DNA of 64,000 nucleotides from Typhlomys cinereus (GCA_023101885.1 JALPQD010000819.1:310001-374000); one strand, 5' to 3'; counted from the stretch's first letter, positions 45,971 through 58,687 are shown. The notes: a model not told the origin generated them from the letters alone. Numbers and translations: made by a program.

Positions 45971-46835
45971 TCCTTTTTACATAAATACATTAAAATAAAT
46001 AAATAAAATTGGGGCCTTAATCCTATATTAGTGTCTTCTTAAAGAAGTGACACTAGAGACTTTGTCTACATATACTGAGAAAAGGCCATGTGAACACAAC
46101 AGTGAGAAGAGAGCCCTTATTAGACACTAAAGTAATTGGCCCTTGACCTTGAAATTCTAGCCCCTAGACCTATGAAAAATGCAAATAAATAAATAAATAA
46201 AATTTTAGATACTAACCAGTGTTTTATTTGCTATGGAAACCTGAGTCAGGTAAGTCAGAATTTTTTCATGCCAGGAGTACATTGATGATATAAGAAATAC
46301 TCCAAAATGTGTACTTTGCAACTGAGTGATGGATAAATAGTAGAAGAATAGACTAGAAAAAGTCTGAGTTTTCATAAAGAAAGAATTAATAGAAATTTGG
46401 ATGTTAAAGGTCATTCTGGAAAGTGCTCAGGAAGAAAATAAGAGAGCTAACTGAAATGCCTAAATCTAAGAATGCTAGATAAAAATTGCATTGTTGAAAT
46501 ATAAATATAGTGTTTGAAGTAAAATTTGTGAAAAAATCAGAATGTATAATGCCATTACAGATATAATATTGATACTAATGTTAAATGTCACTGCAGTATA
46601 TAGTCTTAGGTTAAAATAGAAACTATGTTATTGTAAAATGGAAAATGAAAAAAAGTAAAATGGAAAATGGGCATCTTGTTATAAAATGAACAAGAGATTG
46701 GTGGCTCATAGTCTCAGATTTTGGGGAAAATGGCTTACTGAATGGCAAAATTGGGTATGAGACTGAGGAAATTTCTAAGCAAATGTTGAAAGTATGACCT
46801 TGCTCATACTTACTTCTTATTAAAATGCATTCAGG
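45971..46835. other. Intergenic, AT-rich
   Basis: No supported feature. Confidence 0.3.
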
Positions 46836-47380
46836 CCCTTCCTTTCTGATCCGTCATCTGCGGTAAAACCACCACCAAGATGCAGATTTTCATAAAAACC
46901 CTTACCAGGACGACCATCACACTTGAGGTAAAATCCTCAGACAGTATAGAAAATGTAAAGGCCAAGATCCAGGATAAGGAAGGAATTCCTCCTGGTCAGC
47001 AAAGACTGATGTTTGCAGTAAGCAACTGGAAGATAGATGTACTTTATCTGACTACAACATCCAAAAGGAGTCACCCTTCATCTTGTGCTGAGACTTCGTG
47101 GTGGTGCTCAGAAAAGGAAGAAGTCTTACACACTCCCAAGAAGAATATGCACAAGAGGAAAAAAGTTAAGTTGACTTGTCCTGAAATATTATAAGGTGGA
47201 AGAAAATGGCAAAATTAGTTGCCTTCATCGAGCATGCCCTGCAGATGAACATGGTGCTGGAGTGTCTATGGCCAGCTACTTTGACAGACATTGTCATGGC
47301 AAGTGTTGTTTGACTTACTTCTTCAACAAACCAGAAGACAAGTAGCTGTTTCATGAGTTAGAAAAAGGCAGGAACTGAAA
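46836..47380 (+). pseudogene. RPS27A: RPS27A (ubiquitin-S27a fusion) processed pseudogene
   Basis: The whole mRNA is represented without introns. It has a 5' leader (CTGATCCGTCATCTGCGG, oligopyrimidine-like start) and an ATG at 46880 opening [17 protein letters not shown]. The ubiquitin body ([22 protein letters not shown]), the S27a-tail start ([14 protein letters not shown]) and zinc-finger remnants near 47300 follow. Relative to ubiquitin, a frameshift follows QQRLMFA, and a further one near 47170 leads to a stop at 47194. Conserved Lys and Gly residues are altered, including loss of the Gly-Gly processing site. The mRNA 3' end (GAGTTAGAAAAAGGCAGGAACT) is followed by an A-rich stretch. It is L1-mediated retroposition and dead. 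Confidence 0.92.
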
Positions 47381-48328
47381 AAATCTCAATCAAAGGGAAA
47401 TGAATTAGAGATGGAATTATAAAGCAAAAAAAAAAAAAAGTTAAAGGATTTGAGTTCTCCAGCTATCCATATTGTAAAAATGAAGTTGTTCTGGAAAGGA
47501 CACTTCAGATGTGGCTTATATCAAGTGGCTTTCCATAGCTCTGGAGACAGGGGAATCAAGGATAAGGGTTCAGCAGATTTAGTGTCTCCTAAGGAGCTTC
47601 ATCACAGTGTATTGTTTTTCTTTTCACAGACACAGAGGCACAGGACACTTGGTTCTCTTTTCTTCATGCGAACACCATTCATGAGAGTTTTGTCTTTGTA
47701 GTCTGATCATCTCCCAAACACCTCACATCTGAATACCATTACTAATACTATTGGTGACTAGGTTAGCAGCCAGGAATATGGAGGGGATTTGAACAGTAGA
47801 CTATAGCAATGAGTATGAGCCATAAAATCACCCACCTCAGCAGAAACAAGCAATAAAAATGAAACTATATGAATAGTTTCACTGAACTAGATGAATGTGG
47901 AATGAGATAAAGGAGAACTGTCAAGATTTTGTGGACTTCAAGATCACAGAAAAGAGCTGTCTGGCTGCAAACAGATGCCATAATTAAAGAAAAGTAAAAC
48001 TTTATTTACAGACTGTCAAGGCTGCCACTCCCATCATAGATCCTAGAGAAGTGTTGCTTTCTCTCTCCTACGGTTCAAAAGATAAAGCCTTTGGACTTGT
48101 GGGGACAGGATTTGTCCCCAGCCTTAGGAATGAAGCTACAGCCAAATGATCGAGAGCCACCCACACTTCACACAGTGACAGGATTGACACTCCCTCCCCA
48201 GAAGACATATGGAAACCTGAAGAAACCAACCTGAGTATAGATTAGTGGTTGCTAGATGATGGGATGAGAGATGGAGGATGACGGAGAAAAGGGAAGCTGA
48301 ATTTAATTAGTGTGCTCCAGAGTATTTT
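47381..48328. other. Intergenic, nothing recognised
   Basis: No supported feature. A poly(A) run lies near 47427-47440. Confidence 0.3.
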
Positions 48329-48344
48329 AAGAAAAATAAAAAGA

Positions 48345-51300
48345 TTCAAGATTACTTCCTCAATTTCCTTAATTTCCTTATATGTTATAGAACTATTTAA
48401 ATAATTCACAACTTCCTGATTCAATTTAAGTAAGTTGTGTTTACTTAGGAATTCATCCATCTCTTTTGTGTTGTCATATTTCACAGAGTATAAGTTTTTG
48501 AAATATGATGTTATAATTCTCTGGATTTCTTGGGTATCAGTAGTGATAACTCCATGTTCATTTCTAATTTTGTTAATTTGGGTTTTCTCTCTCTTGCTTT
48601 TGGTTAATTTAGCTAGGGATGTATCAATCTTATTGATTTTTTCAAAGAACCAGTTTTTTGACTGGTTGATTTTCTCTATCATTTTCCTAATCTCGATTTC
48701 AGATATTTCTCCCCTTATTTTGCTAATCTCCTCTTTTCTACTGCTTTTGGGATCAGATTGCTCTAGTTTTTCTAAAGCTTTAAGCTGCATTGTTAAGTTG
48801 TTTATTTCTGATGTTTCCATTTTTTTGATGTAAGCATTAAGAGCTATGAACTTACCTCTTAGGACAGCTTTCATTGTGTCCCAGAGATTTTGGTAAGTTG
48901 TATTTTCATTATCGTTCACTTTCGGGAAATCTTGAATTTCCTTTTTAATTTCTTCCTGAATCCAGTTCTCATTCAGCATCATATTGATAAGTTTCCAGGA
49001 GTTAGTGTATTTTCTGTCATTTGTTGTGTTGTGAATGTCCAGCTTTAGGCCATGGTGGTCTGATAGGGGCACGGGCTAGAATTTCAACTTTCCTGTATAT
49101 GTGGAGATTCATTTTGTGGCCCAATATGTGATCTATTTTGGAGAAAGTTGCGTGTGCTGCTGAGAAAAATGTGTATTGTTTGGTACGTGGATGAAAAGTT
49201 CGATAGAGATCTGTAAGGTCCATTTCTTTAAGGGTTTGATTAAGTTCCAAAGTGTCCCTGTTAAGCTTTTGACCTGTTGATCTACCCCATGTTGAAAAAG
49301 GGGCCCAAAAAATCCAATGGAAAAAGAACAGTATCTTCAACAAATGGTGCTGGCAAAACTGGATCTCCACATGCAGAAGATTAAAACTGGACCTGTACTT
49401 GTCACCTTGTACAAGACTTAATTCCAAATGGATCAAGGACCTTGATTTAAGGCCAGAGACTATAAAAACTATAGTTGAAAGGGAAGGGAATTCCCTCGAG
49501 CTGATTGGGCTAGGCCAACATTTCCTAAACAGACATCCAATGGCACAGTCACTGCTACCAACTCTCAACAGTTGGGATCTTGTGAAATTAAAGAGCTTCT
49601 GTTCAGATAAAGAGACTGTAACACGAGCTCAAAGGCAACCCACAGAATGGGAGAAAATCTGCACTAACCACATATCTGATAGAGCTCTATTATCCAGAGT
49701 GCACAAAGAACTTAGAAAACTAAACACCAAGGAAACTAATGGCCCAATTAAAAAATGGGCCCTGGAACTTAAAAGAAACTTTACCAGGGATGAAATTAAA
49801 ATGTCTAACAAATATCCTAAAAAATGCTCCACTTCCTTAGCCATCAGGGAAATGTAATCAAAACTTCCCTGAGATATCATCTCACCCCGGTCAGGATGGC
49901 AAAAATCCACAATACAAACAACAAATGCTGGAGAGGATGTGGAGAGAGGGGAACTCTCCTACATTGCTGGTGGGAATGCAGGCTCATACAGCCACTCTGG
50001 CGAGCCTTCTGGAGATTCTTAAAGAAATTAAAGATTGAAATGCCATATGACCCTGCTATTCCACTTTTGGGAATAATCCCCCATGCAGCAGAGGTTCACC
50101 TCGATAGCACAAGCGCGATCATGTTCATCGCAGCACTGTTTACAATAGCAAAGTCATGGAATCAACCCAAATGTCCAACAGTTGACGAGTGGATAAGGAA
50201 ACTGTGGTACATCTATACAATGGAGTACCACTCAGCCATCGAAAATGATGAATTAATGGAATTTGCTGGGAAATGGATGTCATTAGAAACAATTATATTA
50301 AGTGAAGTATCCCAGACACAGAAAATTAAGCGCTGTATGTACTCCCTAATAGGTGGCTCCTAATACCAAACCCACCCAGCCCATCTTGAGACACTCATAG
50401 GTAAATCTATGTATTACCTACAGTAATTGCAAGGATTATGAACAGGAGGGATGGGGTTGGAGGGCCACACCAGAAACAAGGAGAGAGGGGACCATGTTAC
50501 AGCAGAGAAAATAGGCCTCCATCAAGGACTGCAAGTAAGCAATGAGACATCTAGTTAAGTTCACAGACTTTTTGTTCTTGATCATTTACAACTGAGGGGG
50601 TGTGATCTCACCAGAAGGGGAGGGCATATAGTCTGGCAGATAACAAGTAACCATTTTGCAAATGGGTGATTGACCCCTCCCTCACTGTGGTTTCCTACTT
50701 TTATTACATCTACCTTTGAATATACTCTTATAACAAGACTCTAGTTTAACAGCTTTTTATCTCTGACCAGGGGGTGACATCCAAAACCCATCAGGATGGA
50801 GTGAAGGGCATTACAAGAGCAGCAAAACCGCAAAAGAAAATCAACAAACCATAATCCAGAACTTCAGAGACTCTACATCAACCACCTAGAACTAGGCCAG
50901 CCTAATCTCTCCCCATCCTGAAGCTCAGGGACATTTGCGAAAGAGGGGGTCGGTAAGATTGTAAGAGCACAAGGATGGGAGGAGCAATGATATGCAAGAT
51001 ACTCCACACAAGCTAGGGCCAAAGCAATCATAATTGGACTTTGCATGCCCTGCACAATGTCCAACACACTATTGACCCCACAAAGTCTAGCATTTGCTAA
51101 AAGCACCAAGATCCTTGGAGGCAAGGGATTGACAGCCAAAATAGTGTTCCTATGCTTAAGGGGAACAAGGGAAAGGGTTCAGGGAAATGCCACTGGGTCC
51201 TTGTACGTCATCGGAGAGGAGGACTCAGAGGAGAGTTTGGCATGCACATTAAAGGATTCTCTGGGGATTGGGGGAGGGGAAGCACTGGGGGATGGGCAGG

Positions 51301-51413
51301 GAGGGGTGAGAGGAGGGTGAGCAGAGGGGTTGGGGGGGAGGAGGAGTGAGGGAGGGAACCGGTGTACCTATTAAGTTTGTATGAGCGGAAATAATAATAC
51401 TAAAAAAAAATAA
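48345..51413. mobile_element. L1 insertion with 5' inversion (twin priming)
   Basis: From 48345 to about 49292 the L1 is in minus orientation (end of the endonuclease domain: KIDHILGHKMNLH; then the linker with NWFFEKINKIDTSL). From about 49294 it is in plus orientation, from the ORF2 C-terminal half ([18 protein letters not shown]) to the 3' UTR, polypurine tract (51260-51350) and A tail. The 16-bp repeat AAGAAAAATAAAAAGA flanks the whole at 48329-48344 and 51414-51429 without a mismatch, so both halves came in as one event. The reverse transcriptase core is deleted at the junction. The long minus-strand frame is a transposon relic, not a gene. Confidence 0.93.
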
Positions 51414-51624
51414 AAGAAAAATAAAAAGAAATGAAGTGAAAGTTTCTGTGTCTAAGTCCCTCAAATTTCTGCAGAGATGATGGTGTATAGCAAATATCAT
51501 AGTCCCTGAGAAAGAATAGGAAGAGGAAAAAAGGTATTTTTAAAAATTTGCTCATGTGACTGTGGAGTATGATGCATTTGAAATTGATGGGGATAGGTCA
51601 GAAACTTACACAGCATTTCTTTTT

Positions 51625-51780
51625 ATCTTTTTTCTAAAATACTTCATTTTGTTTTGATTATTGTGTTGGCTTCTTTTAGCTTCCATACATGGCAGAAAAA
51701 AATGCAGTACTTATCTTTCTGTCTCTTTCTCATTTCATTTAATGTAATGTCATCCAATTCCATCTATTTTGTCCTGAATA
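51625..51780 (-). mobile_element. Old L1 3' fragment (minus)
   Basis: TCATTTCATTTAATGTAATGTCATCCAATTCCATC is the reverse complement of the L1 ORF2/3' UTR boundary. Confidence 0.5.
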
Positions 51781-52250
51781 GGAAGTCCACACTCATCCTC
51801 AGACCCAGCCGGCCGAGCATCAGGGGCTGCACTCACATGTCTTACATTGGGAGGCTCCTTGTTCCTCCAACGGGCCCTGATACCTTCTCTCTGCAGGCCT
51901 TCATGAGGCCTCCCTCCTCAGAACAATGTCCTCTCCTTCTGACCCCCCCCAAATGTGGAGGCTAAGAACCCTTGTTAATCTGCAGATTAAGGATAATCTG
52001 TCCAGGGACTCCAAGGGCTCACAAGAGAGTGAAGGTCCCCTTCTAATCTGAAATGCATGACACTCATTCCCAACACTGAGTACACTTGATGTCAGGCTGT
52101 ATTATTTGAGGACCACTATCTGGAAAGGTATCTCTGTAATCCACCTTCAGCGCTCACCTTGACTTGAAAGCACAGTGCCTTCCAAGCAGTACATATGAAT
52201 ATCCAATTGTCTCAGACTAGATGTTGGCAAGAATATTCTTTCTTTCCTTT
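51781..52250 (-). repeat. MAGE-type 5' module
   Basis: On minus, CTTTCAAGTCAAG|GTGAGCGCTGAAGGTGG gives a perfect donor with exon end at 52158. The CGCTGA-GGTGGA phrase is the closest of the minus-strand modules to the plus-strand module at 62.9 kb. Confidence 0.5.
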
Positions 52251-52864
52251 AATCATCCCTCACATAATTATTAATACTTAGCAGCCTATACCTACTTATG
52301 TATATGGATATATTTCCGGATTTCATTATATTTCATGGATGTATTTCTAGTTACCACACTATCTGGGTTGTTAATTTATAACACTAATAAAATGGGGGTA
52401 ATTCCTTCTACTTTGGTCTACTTTTTAATGTTTGATTTAACTGTTCTTGATCTTTTACATTTTTAATATTAAAATTGGAATCTGCTTTCCAATTTCTGTT
52501 GAAAAAGGACTTGGAATTTTGATTTGAATTGCACTGAACCTATCAATGGACTTGGGAAGAATTTGCAATGTAATAACACTCAGTTTCTTGGGTAGTAGTT
52601 TTATATCTTCATATATTTAGATCTCAATTCATCAATGCAATGTTTATAACTTTTAGTGTACAAATTTCTTCCTTGTCAACTTCATACCATTTAATTCCTG
52701 CTTTAATTTATATTTTAAATTGTGTTTTTTCAACTTCTAGTTGTTCACTGGTAGTACAAAACACAAGTATAATTACCTTGTATACAGCAACATTATTAAA
52801 CTCAGTGGTTAATTCTACAAATTCTAAATTTTAAAGAATTTTTTTGTCTCCTATCTTATTTTGT
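52251..52864 (-). mobile_element. Old L1 ORF2 fragment (minus)
   Basis: TTGATTTGAATTGCACTGAACC, TCAATGGACTTGGGAAGAAT, GCAATGTTTATAACTTTTAG in order are the reverse complement of L1 ORF2, with many stops. Confidence 0.6.
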
Positions 52865-53290
52865 ACAAGGTGCTGTGTAGCAATTTCCTCTAAACTGAAA
52901 CATTCTCACCTGGAGGGTAGCTCATTAAGTTTCAAGAGAGTCCTGAAACTAGCAAGATGATCACAGCAGTAAACAACTGCTGGGGGCTGGGGTAAGGGTG
53001 GGGATGTTTTTCTGGTGACTAAGAACTGCAGATCCTTGAGTCTTACCCAGACTTGGGCGGGCTTTTGGTGATGCCTTCAAATCCGGACTGCTTTTGCACT
53101 CCACACTCCAGTAAGTGATCCTGATGAACTATTTTGCTATGCTGGACTTGGACAGAATCCTTTCTTTCTTACCTTGTGAATTTTGCGTCCCACCAAGGGA
53201 CTTAACGAAGCCACGAAAAGTCCTTAATTGCCTCAAGGACCCTGTTGAATAAATGTTTTTTTCTTAATTCTGTGGTGAACATAGTCTTAT
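52865..53290 (+). mobile_element. Solo LTR-like element
   Basis: CTGAAACATTCTCACCTGG, AGTAAACAACTGCTGGGGG and GTTGAATAAATGTTTTTTTC (poly(A) signal near 53248) follow LTR order. It resembles the paired LTRs of the element at 53.9-56.5 kb read on minus. Confidence 0.5.
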
Positions 53291-53879
53291 TTTACTCAAC
53301 AACGTGTGTGTCAAGCATTGTCTCCCCTTTTCCCAGTCTCCTCAGCAGTGCCTGTCCTTTGTCTTCCTTTCCCTTACATTCATGGGGACCTCAGCTGCTG
53401 ATAGTCAAGTGTTCCTAAAGCCTTGTATAAACCAATCCATCAGAGACTGGTTCCCCACACACTGCTTCAGGTTATATAGCCTTTTTGTCAAGGAGGAATG
53501 GATAGTAACTTTTCTGCCGCCAAAGCACTGAGACCAATCCCACCTGCCCCATCGAATCTAGAATCTCCTGTTTGTCTTTCTCCCCTATCATGGTTTTTTG
53601 TAACAAAAGGGTGGATTTTCCTCTTTTCCCAATCAAAGGTCAGACCTAAGGGCTTTCTTCTTCTATCACTTCTCCCACGTTCTCTTCTTTCTCCTTGCTC
53701 TCTGGTTCTCTCTTTGAGTTTCATGTTTTTGGATTCCCTAGGAAGGGCTGTTAGTGTGGCTCTTGCTTTTTTTTTTTTTTTTTTTTTGTCTTTGGCTACC
53801 CAACTAGGTGAAACGGCAAGCAAGCAAGCACTTTCTTCTTGCTCTCTTTTATCCAATTAACACACAACTCAGAGATCAG
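53291..53879. other. Intergenic with poly(T) run
   Basis: Poly(T) at 53768-53788. Otherwise nothing recognised. Confidence 0.3.
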
Positions 53880-56530
53880 CTCAGTGATACTAGACACAAG
53901 TTTCCTGTAGCCAGCTACCTCGGTCCAGATACATTTCTTACAATATGTAGCAGCAGCCAGGCCACCTCTGCAAATGATTGCTGACACCCTTGTCTCTGGT
54001 GAGATACTCTCAGGGATCGGGTATTTGCTATGTACCGTCCACCAGTCTTAAAATGTCTCTGTACTCACATCCACTCATCAAGCAGGCGTGTCATGCCATA
54101 CCACACTGAAAGCAACTGCCACCCCGGGATTTCTCCCACAAACACTCCACATCCTGGTTGGCTTGCCAAGTTTAGTGTGAAACTTTTTCTAGGAAGATGC
54201 CACACAAACATCTATTTACCCCAGACAGAAATTCAAGGAGGTACAAAAGTACAATTCCACCAAAGACTGACTTGTTAAACCAAGGAATTGGGGATTGAAG
54301 TTACTTACAAGGAGTAGGGTAAGGGTTTCTTACAGGAGAGAGGATGATTCAAAGGCAGTTACATTACCAGAACCGTGGAGTGGAGACTGGTGGAAACTGC
54401 AGCCCCGGAGCTTTCTCCTGCAGTTACCTCGGTCCAGATACAGGACTTGCTGGAAGGAGTCTCCTCCAGACTGCTGGTGTGCTCAGAGTGTCTGGGCCAG
54501 GTGGAGATGAGAATGCTCGGCTCCCAGAAGTTATTTACTGCTTTATATTGTTAGTTTCAGGAACTTCCCACACGCTAAGGAGCCTGTTTATTTGCTGAGT
54601 TTTCTTCCAGAACAGAATGTTTCAAATTGCCACAGGAAAACCTCCTTAGGTTAGACTGGGGGGAAAAAGCCCCAAAGGGCATTACACTACTCCCAGGAAA
54701 AATACCACACAGCACTATATTCAGGGAAGAAAGCTGTACATCCCTAGATCAAACTTAATCCTTTTTACCTATATTATGTAGTATCTCCATATGCATCAGC
54801 TGATGCCCATTGCCTCTGACATCCCTGGGTTCACCAGGAATCAAGGTACCTAGTTTCAGCCTTACCCCACGTCCAAATATCTTGCACATTTGTTGAGAAC
54901 CAGCCACTCTGCATGATCCTCTCCCATAGCCACCCCTGGCCACCTTGTTAAGGAAGTGACAAAGGAGTATTTCTACTCCCCCTATGATCCTACCCCAAGA
55001 GGTCTCCCTTCCTCCACAGCAAGGGGTGCAGCGGGGATCACATGACCCTCGCTGTTGCCCACCTCTGCCTTGAACTGCTATTCGGACTTCCAAAGACTCT
55101 TGAGCACAGCATTTGCCTTTTTATCAATTTTTTTTTCTCTAGGAACCCCAGCTGGGTGCAAATTTAGCCACATTTGACTCTGAGTGAGATGGAGTGGCCC
55201 CTTGATTTGGCTTTTTCTTCTATCACTTGTTCTTGCTTGCTTTAATACCTTATACACCCAGTTTACATGCTGGACACAACTTACAAGCTTGTTACTCAGC
55301 TCCACCAAACCATCATCTATCTTGTAAAAAACACCTTCCACGATGGAGCTCATTGAAACTGCTAAAGCCCCATCCCAGTCCCAAGGTCCTTGGTGAATGA
55401 CTCTCCTAGCTCTCTGGCGAACAGTTCTATCTGCCGGTGATCTGGTCACCAAATCAGAGGCCAATCCAGCTGATGCTACCTGCATCTCCTTTACCCATTG
55501 TACTTCCTCTTTCACGCAAACAAGTTCCCTGTGGGTGGTCTCCTCAGCCTCAGGAACATTTCTTACAGCACTTAGCAGCAACCAGGCCACCTTCACAGAT
55601 CATCACTGACCTCCTTGTCTCTGGCGTGATATTCTCAGAGACTGCAGAATTTGCAGTCAGCTCTTCTTAAAGTGTCTCTTTACTCACACAGAGGATCCCA
55701 CTTATCCAGCAAGCATGGCGTACCATGACAACTACCACCTGGGCTTTCTCCCATGGACACTCCACCTCTTGCTGTTTCAACTTTAGTTACATGACTTACT
55801 ACCGATTGTAAGACCCATGCGATTACCATCGTGGCAAGAACACACAGGGTCGCATACCACATGGGGAGGAAGGACAGACACACCTAGATGCCTCCTATGG
55901 GTGCTCAGTCTCAGTTTTGTGCCTCGATGCACATAGCAGGGGCCGTGCAACCTCCCTGACTCATCTTTAGATCTGTCTTAATCCTGCCAACTATGCCAAA
56001 TGTGTGAAACTTTTTATGGGGAGAGGCCACATAAAGGTCTATCCACCCCAGACAGTTTTAAGGAACACCAAAATAACACCGAAGCTTAGCCAATAGGTTA
56101 CTGGGGTTACTTACCTTGAGAAGTATGGTTGGGGGGTGCTGATAGAATCAGGGATGGGTCCAAGGCAGCTCAGAAAGCCCACCCCAGCATGGGTGAGACT
56201 CCCAGAAGCTGCAATGATGGAGCTCTCTGCAGAACTGATGGAGAGCTTGGCAGGTATGATTGCCTTACATTGCTTGGTTGCTCAATGTCTTTTCCCACAG
56301 CTGCTTTTGTATTGTCTTTCCTTACCCTGGGAAGGGGTCTCGCTGAATCTTGTTAATTTCAAGGACCTCCTGACCTTTTGTTTTTCTCCTCAAAGAAAGA
56401 AGAAATGTTTCAAAATTTCTACAAAACCAACAGAACTTGATCACCACTCTTAGGGTCAGACTCGGGGCAGAGTCCAAAAGAGCATCATGTTATGCATAGA
56501 GGAAAAATGCAAAGCAACACTAGGTAATAT
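53880..56530 (-). mobile_element. Endogenous retroelement relic with two LTR-like repeats
   Basis: About 53930-54720 and 55560-56530 are diverged direct repeats. They share ACATTTCTTACA, AGCAGCAACCAGGCCACC-type text, CACTCCACCTCTTG/CACTCCACATCCTG, ATCTATTTACCCCAGACAG/GTCTATCCACCCCAGACAG, GTTACTTAC, and a common far end with AAGAAATGTTTCAAA/AGAATGTTTCAAATT. On minus they carry AAATAAACAGG-like poly(A) signals and resemble the LTR at 52.9 kb. Between them (54755-55560) a minus-strand stretch has a partial open frame without recognisable retroviral motifs. I read it as a decayed class III (ERVL/MaLR-like) element with 5' LTR on the right. It is non-functional. Confidence 0.5.
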
Positions 56531-57634
56531 AGTGTGGTAGAAAGCAGAAGGACTTTCTGAGTTGGGTGTTCATGGGAATCATGGAAGAGCACCTTCTCCT
56601 TGCCATGCCACCCAACTCAATTGATGTGAGAAGAGGATGGTGACAAATCAGTTTGAAAGGCCCTTTCCTCTTTCTTCAGTCAGAAGAAACCTCCCTTCAG
56701 GAGAGGCATTGTGCTGTCCAACCCCCTGCCCCAGGGTTAGATAGGCTGGGAATGAGGCTCGTGCTCAAATGCTGTAAGGATGTGGCCCTTGTTCTGCAGA
56801 GGGGTATGTGTAACAAGGTCGCAGGCCCTATAGGTAGGCCGTTTAAAAAGCATGGGAAAGATGTCCATGAAATTCCAAGTACAGCTCATAAGCAGCACAG
56901 CACAAGAACCTGGGGAAGCAAGGATGCCATCTAAATAAGGCACAAGGTCAAAGTAAGCTGAATCACTCATGATCCTCCTTTTGTTCCTCTTGAGTTCTCT
57001 GACATTCTTACCCTGTCCATGCCTTGCACATACCAGCTCTCATCCCAGCTCCACTGTCTTTCTCCAAACCGATGTCCTTCTGTGTATACTTTCTGTTACT
57101 CTCCTATTTGCCCAGAACAATAATTAATCCTAAAATGGAGTTTGAAAAGAAGTAGTCCCCCACAAATACACACCACAGAGTTCTCAGAATGGCAAAATTA
57201 AAAATGAAGGAAAGAAGAACAGGATAATTCAGCCATGATCACCTGCTGAATGACAGGCTAAATCAAGGTGAACCAGAAGAAGATCAAATGACCAAGAAAG
57301 AGAACCCATGCCCTCAAGGGATGATCTGAACAGCCAGTAAATTGAAAGTAAGGTAAGAAGTGTCTATGATAGGGGAAGAGGCAGGTAAACTGGGTTGTGT
57401 AAAAAAGGCAAGAGATAGAATCTTCCAATTGTTTTGGGGAGTCAGGGAGATGAGGGGCAGGGCCGGGCTGGATATAAACTGAATATGTACATTTTTCCTG
57501 TCGTTTACTCAATAATCTATTTACTTTGATTAAATATTACAAATTATAAAACAAATTTACCTTATAATAAAATTAAATGATTTCCTAAAAAGCAAAAAAA
57601 AAAAAAAAACTCAATTACTTATTCTTCTGTATTT
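56531..57634. other. Intergenic, nothing recognised
   Basis: A (A)n run lies at 57594-57609. No gene is supported. Confidence 0.3.
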
Positions 57635-57649
57635 AATTTATGACTCTAG

Positions 57650-57828
57650 GGCTGGAGAGGTGGCTCAGGGGTTAAGCCTCTGCCTTGCAGGCGGAAGGTC
57701 CTGAGTTCGGATCCCAGATCCCATGTATAGATGCCAGGCGGAAGCGGGGGCCTCCTGTGAATCCCGGAGCAGAGTAAACAAGAAGGAGTTGGAGGTGGTC
57801 CATGGTAGTTCCTGAATTTGTCCGTGGT

Positions 57829-57876
<48 letters not shown>

Positions 57877-57913
57877 TACATATGCACACACGCACAATTG
57901 AATAAATAAAAAA
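57650..57913 (+). mobile_element. tRNA-derived SINE, young
   Basis: Head GGCTGGAGAGGTGGCTCAGG, GAGTTCGGATCCCAGATCCC, (AC)n at 57833-57873, tail TTGAATAAATAAA. AATTTATGACTCTAG flanks it at 57635-57649 and 57914-57928. Confidence 0.93.
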
Positions 57914-58029
57914 AATTTATGACTCTAGAAATTTAGGTTACTGGTTTTAGCCCCTGGTTGGTAGTATGAACATTTATATGTACTGTAAATTTTTTTCAAA
58001 TATTAGTAGAGTCTGACAATTTTTTATTT

Positions 58030-58215
58030 TTTTTTGCATTTGTAGGTATGGGTGTGTATTTGTATGTGTATATGTGGATAGAAAAGGGTGATGTGTGTCC
58101 CTGCCAAGGCCCAAGGGTGACGTCAATAATCATTTTGAATTGCTCTACTTCCTTTGCTCTGGAATTTTCCAGGCTCTGCCTTCCACTGCCAAAATTGCAA
58201 GCTGCTGCAATTATA
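58030..58215 (-). mobile_element. Truncated tRNA-derived SINE (minus)
   Basis: TGCCAAGGCCCAAGGGTGACG, TTTCCAGGCTCTGCCTTCCAC are the middle of the SINE on minus. The tRNA-like head is missing. Confidence 0.65.
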
Positions 58216-58254
58216 TATGTATATTTCACTCACTTTAATGTATTTTTATTTTCT

Positions 58255-58450
58255 TAGTACTTTTTTTACAGTTTAATACTTTGGCACTTAAGTATAATGA
58301 ATTTATGTGTTTTCACCGTTTACTATACACTCCATCTTGTCCCTCCTATCCTACTTCACACCATCTCCTTTCCAGCCAGTCTCCCTACTTTCATGTTGTC
58401 TGTAGACTCTTACATTCTTACTTCCCCCAGTTCTGCAAGGGTCCATAAGC

Positions 58451-58485
<35 letters not shown>

Positions 58486-58640
58486 TCTCCTGTTTAGAGC
58501 TGAGCAAGAGATAGTGATTTATTGTCTGCACCTTGGCTATTTGTGGGTTCTCTGCATTAAATGACTTCCATTGCAAAAGGATTCTTTGTGGAGTGCTGAA
58601 AGCTTCTCTAATGATATAATTAGTGTTTAGATAACAAGTT
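58255..58640 (-). mobile_element. L1 3' UTR fragment (minus) with (TG)n
   Basis: TTACAGTTTAATACTTTGGC, TTTCCAGCCAGTCTCCC, GATCTCCTGTTTAGAGCTGAGC form the reverse of an L1 3' UTR like that at 31.5 kb. (GT)n lies at 58454-58482. Confidence 0.6.
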
Positions 58641-58687
58641 TACTATCAAGTACTTGTTAAAAAAAACTGTTAAAAAATTACAAGTTA

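Noticed and set aside
46880..47194. Intact ubiquitin fusion gene
   Set aside because: Frameshifts, altered conserved residues, loss of the Gly-Gly site and absence of introns show a processed pseudogene.
48242..49072. 276-aa open frame on minus
   Set aside because: It is L1 ORF2 linker sequence in the inverted half of a dead L1, running out into flanking DNA.
55078..55596. 172-aa open frame on minus as a host gene
   Set aside because: It lies between LTR-like repeats and partly inside one, so it is more likely a retroelement remnant. No motif allows a function to be named.
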